Translations under genes and position numbers: made by a program
NCBI GenBank assembly: GCA_009733575.1
Contig: ML769475.1
Coordinates: forward strand, 155,162-219,161
Reading direction: 5' to 3'
Length of the DNA stretch: 64,000 nucleotides
DNA from: Gymnopus androsaceus JB14
Lineage: Eukaryota; Basidiomycota; Agaricomycetes; Agaricales; Omphalotaceae
In this document: positions 46,814-56,613 of the stretch, one piece after another
Numbering within the stretch: the first letter of the stretch is position 1
Layout of the letters: each line of letters opens with the position of its first letter
Notes under the pieces: generated by a model
What the model saw: the letters and a program-made list of their open reading frames with translations, nothing else
Databases searched by the model: none
What the model was told of the DNA's origin: nothing

Positions 46814-47746
46814 CTATTTTTTATGGAAGAAATCTGTAATTGACGCATTTACCATTGAACAAGTTGCTTCAAATTGCGTTTCACGTCCGAAAATTTCCAA
46901 GAGACTCTCAAGCTTCCTTGCAAAAGGATCATCCATCTCAGAAATGAATTTCTGCATGGTCGCAGCAGCTTCGAGAGCCTCACGGCGGCTTGGAAAAGCA
47001 CTTAAAAATGCATCATCATCCTTGTCATCATCACTGCCATAAATCTCGCTGTTTTCATGTGCTTCTCGTGAATGCATGACGGCCTCAAAGATAGCCTGGT
47101 CTGTGCTGTCATCCAGCATGCTCCGTTCAGAATCAGGGTTCAGCAATGACTCGATGGTCATCCGGTTACCTTTCTGCAGAGCACCTGTCATTTGAAGAGC
47201 ATCTAGCGGGTATTTAGGATCGAAGTGTTTTGCTGTCTTTGACTGGTTTTTGCCATTGGCATGATACCAATCAAGAATTTCGATGCGCTGAGCTATGGTT
47301 GCATTCTCCTTGTGAGTGAAAACAGGTGCGGGATCGGACTTTGAGTTCTTTTGTGCTTTGGCAGGTTGATCAATCTCCTTCTTTTCAGGCCCTATTTCAG
47401 GTGTTTCGGTGCAATTCTGTGGAATCAATTCAAAAAAAACCTACGTATGCTTTCGTTTTTTAGACACAGTTCCTTTCCCAGCGGCAGCAGTAAGACAATT
47501 GACCATGTCCCTTTTGATTTCATCAAGCCTTCCCAATCCTCGTTCATAGTTGGAGGCTTGCTCAAGCTCGTCAATCACTTGCTCCTCATTCATTGTATTT
47601 GCCACAGTGTCAAGCCAGTTCTCCTCTTCCTCCGTTACCGCTTCCCTCCTTTTGAGCTTGGCTTCAACTCTCTGACGCCTTTCTGCCACTTCACTTTGGA
47701 TTTTGGCAAGTCCTTTCTTCAGGACGTCCAACGGATTTGGAACCAT
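46814..47746 (-). pseudogene. pogo/Tigger transposase remnant (DDE core deleted)
   Basis: Two adjacent frames appear to be one ancestral protein. The upstream frame (47746-47441) starts MVPNPLDVLKKGLAKIQSEV and is a coiled coil with EENWLDTVANTMNEEQVIDE and ASNYERGLGRLD. The downstream frame (47428-46814) has the CENP-B-like HTH, NATIAQRIEILDWYHANGKN then QSKTAKHFDPKYP. It then jumps into the C-terminal tail typical of these transposases (MQKFISEMDDPFARKLESLL, then ...FGRE...ITDFF). The HTH runs into NRMTIESLLNPDSERSMLDD, so the DDE catalytic domain has been deleted. A frame change separates the two halves. Confidence 0.75.
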
Positions 47747-48054
47747 GATGAGTGTATGACTTATCCAGTGCTCAGGGCTAGAAATTTGAGACAATTTGGC
47801 TTAGATTCAGCTAGAAAATTCGAGAAAATTCGAAGTAAATTCATAGAAATAATGCCAAGCTGATGAATATCAAGTGATTAAATTGGGCGGACACATCTCC
47901 CCCAAAAAGTATGCATTATGCGACTCAGGTCCCCCCAAAAATTGTATGAGTTATGCCTTATTGGAGGGTTATGCCTTATTGGACCTATTTACCCACAAAC
48001 CAACCCGGTCTTTAAGAAAATGTATGACATATGAGAGGTTATGCCTTTATGGAG

Positions 48055-48079
48055 GTATGCGTTAAGAGAGGTTTGACTG
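48055..48079 (-). repeat. Right terminal inverted repeat of the pogo-type element
   Basis: On the minus strand it reads CAGTCAAACCTCTCTTAACG, matching the left end with a single G/A difference. The flanking TA is 48080-48081. Confidence 0.9.
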
Positions 48080-48120
48080 TATAGGTATGTATACCGAATA
48101 TATAACCATTCAAATTTTGG

Positions 48121-48530
48121 CTGATCAGTCCTGATGAAGCTTGACAACATCGCACCAGCTTCTACCAGACGTGACCGGAAATCTCGATAGAACTAAGTGT
48201 ATGTACAGTATGGGAGATTTGACATATGCTGGTTTTACTGACCCCGCCTTGTCATCATCTTCACCACTCTTCACCATCGACACTGCTGGATTTAGACCTC
48301 AGATTTGTGCCGCGTTGCTGCCCATCTGCCCCAGACTCAGCTCCAGCATCCTAGTTATCATAATTTTGTTAAATTCCACCTAATACAACTGTATATGATA
48401 CACAGAATTATAGTACCTAAGGGTGTTCACTGACCAGCACTGATCCAGCCTGATGAGACCTGATCTCCGTTCCAGCCTAACTTGACCAAACCTGATCACT
48501 CGGTCAGGTTGCGTCAGACCTGATCAGGCA
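48121..48530. repeat. TGATCAG-type short repeats, right cluster
   Basis: CTGATCAGTCCTGATGA at 48121 and a denser group at 48430-48530 (CTGACCAGCACTGATCCAGCC, ACCTGATCAGGCA) mirror the left cluster. The middle, 48140-48420, has no gene I can support. Confidence 0.6.
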
Positions 48531-48906
48531 AAATGTGGGAATAAACAATTTAAAGCATAGGCAGTAAAAGAGTTATGATTGAACGTTTGACCTCTCTTGG
48601 GCCCAGAGGCAAACGAGTGAAGTACATACTGAAGTACTACTTGTTTATATACTTGTTAAGAGTTCATATGTCATAAGTATCAAGTATCATAAGTGGATAT
48701 CATGAGAAGTAATGATATCACATCGTTGCAAGAGATTACACCATAGTGGGTACTAAGGGTAAATAATCCATAGTTAGAATGAGTGATGTCAGTGATAATG
48801 ATACTTCTGTAGAGTTGCCGAATCCAGCTTGCAAAACTGAATTTATCAAATTCCAACACAAAACGACTTTTTCCGACACACTGTCAGTCAAAAAGCAACC
48901 TGGCTT

Positions 48907-49926
48907 TTACAACGCAGTACAACTGGACTTGAACACAGGAGCGTGGTGGATGGCTTCTTCATCTTCATCATATTCCTCCTCCTCTGCTTCCTCATCCTCC
49001 TCATCATACTGAGAAGCACTTTGCACAGATTCCCGTGTAGGCTCGGGAGAAGCAAAGCTAGAAGTCATTGACCGGTTCCTACTAAGAGCAACGGGGACAG
49101 TTGGAGGCGAATGTGGAGGAGGGGGAGTAGCATATCGAGGGAGAGACTCTTTTGGCCTTTGGAGAATGAATCCCCGGAGCCCAGCAGCCTTCTCACCCTG
49201 TCGCCCGAACCCATAGCTTGACTTGTCGGTGCTCCTGATGGATCCAAACTCTGAAGCCAACTTGGGCTTCTCATTGTTTCCACTATAGGTGTTGTGTATG
49301 AACGCAGGTGATGCGTTGACAAAGACTGGGCGAGGGTCGTGGATAGTAGGGAGGACGGCCTTGGATTCCGAACGCCATGAGGTGATGGAACGTTTGGTTT
49401 TGGCGGATTCACGGAAGATGAGGCCAATGAGCATGTTCAAACAGCCCAGGCTAAAGAGGAAGAAGGCGGAAACGAGCGTGAACTCGTCGACGTGATGAGA
49501 CAAAATCTGGGCGCCGATCCTACAGGAAAACAGTCAGAAAAAATTAAACTGTGCGTGGAAGGCAACGTACAAGCACTGGAAGATACCCAACGCGCCAGTG
49601 CCAAAGCCAGATCCAAGAACCGGGAAGAAGTGGTCAAAGAAGGACATTGGCCAGCTGCACTCGGATACTACAAGAACGATTAGAACAAGGCAAAGGGAAA
49701 CCTCAACACATACAGATAAGAATGACAGTCTGAAAGATGATCAAACGACTGGCCACGACGGACCAGAAAATTCCGGCGGGTTGGTTGGGGACAGTGCTTC
49801 CACTAAGCAACTTATTAGATACGAAGAGTTAGGGAATTAGAACGGAACATACGCAATATAATCCATGTTCATCGCAGCCATGGTAGCATTGTTGTCGCCT
49901 TTGTGAGTCTCGTAGTAGTTGACAGC
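48907..49926 (-). CDS. DUF7598-type membrane protein, 5'-truncated
   Basis: Four exons were read: [20 protein letters not shown] (49926 downward), [20 protein letters not shown] with [29 protein letters not shown] with [13 protein letters not shown], then [20 protein letters not shown] with [20 protein letters not shown]. The cytoplasmic tail has proline-rich ([18 protein letters not shown]) and acidic ([16 protein letters not shown]) parts and ends FKSSCTAL at 48907. The helix set matches the basidiomycete DUF7598 family as I know it, but the expected N-terminal exon with the first membrane helix is absent. Upstream of the first acceptor the sequence changes after about 20 bp into an antisense copy of a UPF1 exon, so the gene has lost its promoter and start. 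Two in-frame Met codons in exon 1 could be used instead. Confidence 0.75.
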
Positions 49927-49948
49927 CTTAATGCATTAATGTTCGTCA

Positions 49949-50158
49949 TTTGGTTCTGCAACTCGCGAGGAAACACTTCTGCTTCGCACATCGTGAATCA
50001 TCTTGTTCGCGCAAAGCATAAGGAGGTAATTCTACACGCGGAAAGTCCTCTCGGAGAAACAACCCCAGAGTGCTACAATTGTGGCAGCAAAAATGTCTTT
50101 ATGCTTGGTTTCATTCCAGCCAAGAGCGATACTGTTGTTGTTCTGTTGTGCAGGTATG
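49949..50158 (+). pseudogene. Stray copy of the UPF1 CH-domain exon
   Basis: About 210 bp are nearly identical (a handful of substitutions by eye) to the UPF1 CH-domain exon at 33570-33770 (minus strand), ending at the same GTGCAG|GTATG exon/donor boundary. It encodes [40 protein letters not shown] and DTVVVLLC in one open frame. The resident gene has one extra base here. No other UPF1 exon accompanies it. It lies head-to-head with the truncated DUF7598 gene at a rearrangement breakpoint. Confidence 0.88.
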
Positions 50159-50171
50159 GGTATGTGTACAG

Positions 50172-50825
50172 ACACAATACGACTCGGACTTTCAGGAGAC
50201 CTTGGCAAGTATGCAACCGATTTATGGCACGTTTCAATCCCGATGTTTCTCTTCTATCATCTTTCATTCTTTTTTCGTCCGTGCGTTCCCCATTGGTCAT
50301 CTCAAAATTATATGGGTAACATTGAGCGGCGTAAGCGCTTCGACGTTCTGAACGCTGGCTGCACTTTGAAGCTACTACTTAATCTGTTAATTGAGAATCG
50401 GATGCACAGATTGAGATTGTTGCGTCCTTTTTTTTGGAAAGGCTTGGGGTTCATTCCTTGGCGTTCTTTGCTTTCTTACTTGATCTATCCGGTATGACCT
50501 ATAATTAGTTTCCATTGGCGTATTGGGATTGGACACATTGACAGGCAGATTGACTCATTTAATCATGTAAGTAGGGCCAATGCAACTGCAAGAGGAAGCG
50601 ACGGAATCTTTCGATCCTGTCATTCGCGGATAAGATTTTCATAGGAGATTCCCCAGGAGACATACTTCGTTAGCTTGACTCTAATTGAAGATCTACCGGC
50701 GTAGGAATCGGATACATCGAGGCGGCGAGCACATCCAATGTAACTTTTTATGTCACATAGGGGTTGTATAGGGGTCTCAACCAGCAAGTCAAAGTGACTT
50801 TGAAAGCTCACTCCAATTGTGGCTA
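50172..50825 (+). repeat. ~650 bp direct repeat, copy 1
   Basis: Begins ACACAATACGACTCGGACTT directly after the UPF1 exon copy. The same ordered sequence recurs at 50973-51619 with an offset of about 801 bp and roughly 90% identity, with indels. Short frames in it (for example [20 protein letters not shown]) exist in both copies, but no family is recognised. Confidence 0.85.
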
Positions 50826-50972
50826 GATGAATGCGAATCCAAATTGGTTCGTGGTTGATTCAGGTTTGGTTCAGCCTAGTTCTTTTTTGATCATAATCAT
50901 CTGAGTCGGAAACGAAGGTCTGAATCGGACATGAAATTCGCTAGAGATAAACTGAAAGATGGTATGTGCTGT

Positions 50973-51619
50973 ACACAATACGACTCGGACTTTCAGGAGA
51001 CCTTGGCAAGTATGCAACCGATTTATGGCACGTTTCGATCTCGATGTTTCTCTTCTGTCATCTTTCATTCTTTTTTCGTCAGTCCGTTCCCCATTGCCCA
51101 TCTCAAAATCATATGGGTAACACTGGGTGGTGCAAGGGCTTCAACATTCTGAACGCTGGCTGCACTTCGAAGCTACTACTTAATCTGCTGAACCTGGCGC
51201 CGTCTGTTGACCAAGACTCAGATGCACAGATTAGTGTATGCTTTTTGTTTGGAAAGGCCTGGGGTTCATTCCTTGGCGTTCTTTGCTTTCCTACTTGATC
51301 TATCCGATCTGACCTATAATTGGTTTGCATTGGCGTATTGGATTGGACACATTAACGGGCAGACTGACTTATGTAATCTTGTAAGTAGCGCCAATGCAAC
51401 TGCCAGTGCAAGAGGAAGCGAGCAAGTCGGAATTTTCCGATCCTGTTATTCCCGGATAAGATTTTCATAGGACACATACTTCGTTAGCTTGAAATTGAAG
51501 ATCTACTGGCGTAGGAATCGGATACATCGAGGCAGGCACATCCAATGTAACATCGTGAATGTCACATAGGGGCAACAAGCAAGTCAAAGTGACTTTGAAA
51601 GCTCATTCCGATTGTGGCT
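50973..51619 (+). repeat. ~650 bp direct repeat, copy 2
   Basis: Second copy of 50172-50825. It ends in CAAGTCAAAGTGACTTTGAAAGCTC followed by ATTGTGGCTGGACATG. It is followed by about 100 bp and then the promoter of the micro-exon gene. Confidence 0.85.
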
Positions 51620-51740
51620 GGACATGCTACGGAATCCTGCTAGTGAAGGCCACACTTCGCTTCAATTTCGCTTTGCCTACGACTGGCTGCGGAAAGATTG
51701 CACCCTTCAACCCCGAGACGCGTTTCGGGAAGTAAAATGA

Positions 51741-51750
51741 GTATATATAA
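51741..51750 (+). promoter_or_regulatory. TATA-like box of the micro-exon gene
   Basis: GTATATATAA lies about 90 bp upstream of the ATG at 51836, the same spacing as at the other secreted-protein genes of the window. Confidence 0.5.
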
Positions 51751-51835
51751 TGGCCTTTTAACTGTGAGTTCGCTTCGACGATTCTCCCCAGCTCAATCTA
51801 CTCAGCACCTCGTTATCTACTACGTTCCATTGATC

Positions 51836-52431
51836 ATGCAGCTCAAATTTATCTCCCTCATTATCGCAGGTTTCGCGATTGCATTCGCTTCAGCCAGCCC
51901 TCTTCCCCGTATGTTTCTTTCTCTGTTCAGTTACGACCCTTTGTCGCTAATAACTTATTTTTCTCTCTCTCTACATAGAAACTGGTGGTATGTACTAATA
52001 CGTTCTATTACTTGGTTGATGCTGCTGATACTTTGTCTTAGTAGACAGTGGTATGTAACATGTTTTATTAATTGCGCACTACTAATGTACTGATTTTGCT
52101 CCCTAGCCAGCAACGGTATGTAATATGCTTTATTTCTTGGTTGCTGCTGATACTTATTGCTTGCTCACTACTAATATCTTACTATTTGTTCCTCAGATGC
52201 TGGTATGTAATATCCTTGTTTCTTGCTCATTGTTCAACACTGATACTTTGTCTTCTTCTTTCCTAGGTGGTATGTAATATCCTCTATTAATAGTACTGAC
52301 TACTAATACATTGTTATTTTGCTTCCCAGCTTTAGGTATATCATATGTTTTACTTCTTGCTCACTGCTGATGCTTTGTCTTTCTGGACCCTAGGAGCTCT
52401 TCTGGGAAACCTGATTCAAATCAACAGATAG
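51836..52431 (+). CDS. Small secreted peptide encoded mostly by 3-9 nt micro-exons
   Basis: Exon 1 (from 51836) encodes a clear signal peptide, MQLKFISLIIAGFAIAFASA, then SPLP, and ends in phase 1 before GTATGT. Consecutive short introns, each GTATRT...CTRAY...YAG, separate six micro-exons: AAACTGGTG, ACAGTG (or TAGACAGTG), CCAGCAACG, ATGCTG, GTG and CTTTAG. The final exon starts GAGCTCTTCTGGG and has its stop at 52429-52431. Every micro-exon is a multiple of 3, so all junctions are phase 1 and the spliced frame stays open (QTG-DS-ASN-DA-G-AL, then GALLGNLIQINR). The product is about 49 residues, about 25 after signal cleavage. No homologue is recognised. The third intron looks like two units fused after loss of a micro-exon. 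Splicing is inferred from consensus only. Confidence 0.72.
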
Positions 52432-52582
52432 CAGATGAACCATATGTCAATAAAGTAGTTATGCAGAACAAATGTAATACATACGCTGGTTGTCAGGAAC
52501 CATAACCTGTGAAAACACTTGAGTAATCTGCTCCCTTCAAGCTGGTAAATATTCACCCCCATACCTTGAGTTCTCTTTCAAG

Positions 52583-53140
52583 GTAGTGATAACTCTCATC
52601 TGGGAAGTAGTATATATCTACTACCCCTCCTGTCACTCCTCTGCGCTCCATGTGGGGAGTAGTGATTAACTACTACCTCCCTCCTTCTAGGGGGGTAGCA
52701 GTTATTTACTATGTCCCTTTGTCTCATCTGGGACTATTACTTTGGGTAGTAATTAATTACTACCTCCTCAACTCCATCTTGAAGAGGAAGTAGTAAATAT
52801 CTACTACTCCTCCTGCGAGACCTCCCTGAGCTTCATTTTGTTTGCCAAGAAGTAGTAAATATCTACTACCCCTCCCGTCACTCTGTCTTGTCTGGGGCAG
52901 TAGATAATTACCACACCTCCCTAAGCTTCATCTCATCTGGGAAGTAGTAAATATCTACTACCCCTCCCATCACTCTGTCTCGTCTGGGCTGGTAGATAAT
53001 TACTACTAACTCCTTAAGCTTTGTCTTGTCTGGGGTAGTAGTACTTATCTACTCCTCCACACAAGATGGAGGTAGTAGTTATTTACCCACTGCTCACCCT
53101 TCAGCATTCTCTGGAGGACTAGTAGCTATTTACTACATCC
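52583..53140. repeat. Palindromic minisatellite (AGTAGTAAATATCTACTAC family)
   Basis: About ten units with a period near 55-65 bp repeat the near-perfect palindrome GTAGTAAATATCTACTAC, followed by a CCCCTCC.TCACTCTGTCTYGTCTGGG spacer. Variants include GTAGTAATTAATTACTACC and GTAGTTATTTAC. Single-stranded DNA of this region would form a series of hairpins. It fills the space between the micro-exon gene and the gypsy fragment. Confidence 0.8.
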
Positions 53141-53697
53141 CTGTCCGTAGAGTTCGGAGCATTGTGACTTGCTTCCTCATCCTCATCTTCCGACTGGTCA
53201 GAATCTCGTTCTACGAAATCTTCACTTAAGTCATTGATGTCTAGATCATACTCATCGTCCACAGGTTCCTTTAAGTTCGGAATAGCGTCAAATGCCAAAT
53301 CTCTACCCACTTCCTCACTTTCCATCATGTGGTCCAGTTGCCTCGGTGTGAGGTCAATAAGGTCATGAATGTTCCGCGGGAGTTCAATAGGTTCGTATTG
53401 AGCGTGATGTGGTAGCACCCTGAAGGCGCCTACTTTCTCTTTTAGGACTGCTCCATTCATCTCGGCAAGGATGTAAGATCCTCCGCGCGTTCGACGAATC
53501 ACCACAAGTGGTCCTTTATACCTCGGCTGCAGTTTACGATTAAGAGACTTCTCAATCATAGTGTTCCTTACTTGAACTAGCTGGCCAGGTTTAAAATCAT
53601 ACTCCTTAATGGTATGACCATATTCCTTCTCGAAACGCCTGAGTTCTCGGCGTTTGTTCTCATCCACACGAGAGATCATATCACGGATATGAACTCG
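53119..53697 (-). pseudogene. Ty3/gypsy pol fragment (integrase C-terminus)
   Basis: The minus strand encodes HIRDMISRVDENKRRELRRF, EKEYGHTIKEYDFKPGQLVQ, VRNTMIEKSLNRKLQPRYKG and GAFRVLPHHAQYEPIELPRN, then an acidic tail. This is the end of a gypsy polyprotein. Neither LTR nor upstream pol is present. Its left border merges into the palindromic minisatellite. Its right border abuts the first intron of the second micro-exon array, so it replaced that array's 5' exon. Confidence 0.85.
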
Positions 53698-55160
53698 ATG
53701 GTGATATGTACTAATACATTTTATTACTTGGTTGATGCTGCTGATACTTTGTCTTAGTAGACAGTGGTATGTAACATGTTTTATTAATTGCACACTACTA
53801 ATGTACTGATTTTGCTCCCCAGTTTTCGGTATGTAATATGCTTTATTTCTTGCTCACTGCTGATATTCTTCCTACTCCCTAGATGGTGGTATGTAATATG
53901 TTTTATTAATTGCTTACTATGTATTGATTTTGCTCCCCAGTCAGCGGTATGTAATATGCTTTATTTCTTGGTTGCTGCTGATACTTTGTCTTCTTATTCC
54001 CTACTAGAAGGTATGCAATATGCTATATTACATTTTTGCTTGCTACTAATTTGTTGTTTTTGCTTACCAGAGATTGGTATGTGATACACTTTATTCTTCA
54101 ACCAGGATTGCTGCTCATACTTTGTCTTTCTATTCCCTAGATGGTATGTACTATGCTTTATTAAATACTTGCTCGCTACTAATATGTTGTTTGTTTCACT
54201 ACCCAGCCACTAGTGTGTAATATATTTTATTTCTTGCTTGCTGCTAATACTTTGTCTTCCTATTCCCTAGGCAAAGGTATGTAATATTCTTTATTAATTG
54301 CCTGCTGCTAATACATTGGTTTTTTTTTGCTCCCCAGCTATTGGTATGTAATATGCCATATTTCCTGCTCAATGCTGATACTTTGTCTTTCTACTTATTC
54401 CCTAGATGGTATGCAATATGCTTTATTACTTGCTCACTACTGATACCTTGTCATTTGTTCCCCAGATGCCCATATGTAATATCCTTGTTTCTTGCTCATT
54501 GCTGATACTTTGTTTTTCCTCTTCCCCAGTTCGTAGTATGTAATATGCTTTATCAATTACTCACTACTGATACATTATTCTTTTGCTTCCAGCTGCTGGT
54601 ATGTCATATGCTTTAGTTCTTGCTCACTGCTGATGCTTTGTCTTTCTGGACTCTAGGATCTGGTATGTAACACTTTCTATAACTTGCTTGCTATCAATAA
54701 TAGACTATTGTTTGTTTTTGCTCCATAGTTTCTGGTATGTAATATGCTATATTTCCTGCTCACCACTGATACTTTGTCTTTCTATTCCCTAGATAGTATG
54801 CAATATGCTTTATTACTTGCTCACTACTGATACCTTGTTATTTGTTCCCCAGATGCCCGTATGTAATATCCTTGTTCCTTGCTCATTGCTGATACTTTGT
54901 TTTCCCTCTTCCCTAGTTGATGGTATGTAATATGCTTTATTAATTACTTGCTACTAATACATTGTTCTTTTGTTCCCTAGATATAGGTATATCATATGTT
55001 TTACTTCTTGCTCACTGCTGATACTTTGTCTTTCTGGACCCTAGTAGCTGGTATGTAATACTTTCTATGACTTGCTTGCTACTAATAGTACATTGTTTTT
55101 TTTTGCTCCATAGTTGGTAGTATGTAATACACTATATTTCCTACTCACTGCTGATACTTT

Positions 55161-55347
55161 TGTTAGGTAACGAGATAGCACGGTCGGTACAACCCCGGTA
55201 GGACTCAATGGGGAGGGAATCAATGGGGGGAAAAGGGAAGTAAGATTACTTGATTGAGTGTAACTACATGTATTATATACTGAAGGAATAGGAGGTATAT
55301 GCGACGTGCGGAGCGGCCGGACAACCAGCAGCCAGGTATTTCCAACA
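55161..55347 (-). repeat. 3' LTR of the gag-only retrotransposon (187 bp)
   Basis: Matches 56614-56785 except for a ~15 bp extra segment (GTCGGTACAACCCCG) and a few substitutions. Confidence 0.88.
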
Positions 55348-55438
55348 CTCCCACTTGTACGGTCGCGTAGCAATCATAACCGAAAGGCAATAATAAACAA
55401 AAATAAAATAAACATACAAGCCAGCTCCCACTGAATTT

Positions 55439-56302
55439 CTAAAATGGTAGCAACTCATTTGCACTGAATGGCATCTCTGCCGAAAGGACGTGGGTATTGA
55501 TAGGTGTCAAAGCAGCACCAGCGAGAACTTGATTCTCAGGGCAGGAGGACTGGTAGTGACCGCGTTTTCCGCATTTGAAACATGTAATATCGGCGAGTGG
55601 GTGACGGGGATAATTGCGGGGTGTGCGTGTAGCTAATGCGGCAGCACTGTTCAGAGTATCTTCATCATCTGAGCTGGAATCGGCATCGACAAAGTTCTGC
55701 AGGCGGGCAGTAACATAAGTGATGTCCCCTGACTGGGGATCTCCATCGAGCAAGGTGATGACAGGTTTATATGATGGAGGAAGGGATGACAGAATGCAAG
55801 CAATGACCAGAGTGGGTGAGATCATCTCACTGAGGCTTTCGAGGAGGTCTCCATGTTGGCGGATGGTTTTGATGTGCGTTTCAATTGTGACATAGTCCTT
55901 CTTCCGAGTGTGCATCATCTTCCAATAGATTGATGTAAGCGAGCCAAGTCCTTTCACAATGTGGTAGTTCCGAAGTTTCTCCACCATGGCAAGAGGGTCA
56001 TTGTCAATACCCTTGATGTGCACATACTGGTCGGCATCTAGGCTTTCAACAATAATTGATGCCGCGAGGTCTCTCTTCATCTTCCAAGCCTTCCACACCT
56101 TTTCATTCCTTCCCGAGGTTGGTTTGGGTTCCTTCTCTACTCCAATCAAATCCACATCTAGTCCAGCACTTTCCTTGGTCCACCTCTCGATGAACCCAAG
56201 AACTTCTTTCCTTCTCAACTCGGCTCTTCTCTGGATCAGCCAATTCCCAAATAGGTCTTCTCCCTGATTGTCCTTCAAAACAATTATATGAGGGTTGGAC
56301 AT
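55439..56302 (-). CDS. Gag-like protein of the copia-type element
   Basis: The probable start is MSNPHIIVLKDNQGEDLFGN; an open frame continues further upstream to 56437. The body matches the copia-type gag (UBN2-like) fold: WKAWKMKRDLAASIIVESLD, AMVEKLRNYHIVKGLGSLTS, IYWKMMHTRKKDYVTIETHI and ILSSLPPSYKPVITLLDGDP. A CCHC zinc knuckle, CFKCGKRGHYQSSC, lies near the C-terminus. The frame is intact over about 288 codons, a sign that the element is young. Confidence 0.85.
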   Translation of the reverse strand: MSNPHIIVLKDNQGEDLFGNWLIQRRAELRRKEVLGFIERWTKESAGLDVDLIGVEKEPKPTSGRNEKVWKAWKMKRDLAASIIVESLDADQYVHIKGIDNDPLAMVEKLRNYHIVKGLGSLTSIYWKMMHTRKKDYVTIETHIKTIRQHGDLLESLSEMISPTLVIACILSSLPPSYKPVITLLDGDPQSGDITYVTARLQNFVDADSSSDDEDTLNSAAALATRTPRNYPRHPLADITCFKCGKRGHYQSSCPENQVLAGAALTPINTHVLSAEMPFSANELLPF

Positions 56303-56613
56303 GGCGAATCGAATAGCAACGGTGGTACAGTCAAACGAGGCTCCCACTGGAACCGGCAAATCGGGGAGGACACGGGCGCTTTCAGATACGGTGCAGACAC
56401 GGCTTTCGAGTACGGCAGATTGGGTTTGGTTTGGCAATCAATGATAAGTGACTTTGGCCTCACTTGGGCAGGTACTGGCTTCGGCCCCAGTGGCAGTCAA
56501 CGCAACGGTAACGAGTACTGGCTTTGGCCCCAGTGGCAGCAACGAATAGGAGTAAGAAGAGAGTGAGTAACAACAGTGATGGGTGGTAGCTCTAGAGGCC
56601 CAGTCTCATAATC

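Larger units (their letters stand above)
46639..48079 (-). mobile_element. Internally deleted pogo/Tigger-type DNA transposon (1,441 bp)
   Basis: The element is bounded by terminal inverted repeats starting CAGTC(G/A)AACCTC, flanked on both sides by TA (46637-46638 and 48080-48081), the target duplication of the Tc1/mariner/pogo superfamily. Only one mismatch was seen over 25 bp of TIR, so it is fairly young. Subterminal copies of TATGCNTTAT.AGAGGTTATGC occur inside both ends. The interior encodes remains of a pogo transposase on the minus strand and lacks the DDE core, so the element cannot move by itself. Confidence 0.88.

Noticed and set aside
53119..53793. One 224-codon minus-strand ORF as a complete gene
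   Set aside because: Its first ~30 codons are antisense to micro-exon-array intron sequence. Only the part below ~53697 is gypsy polyprotein.
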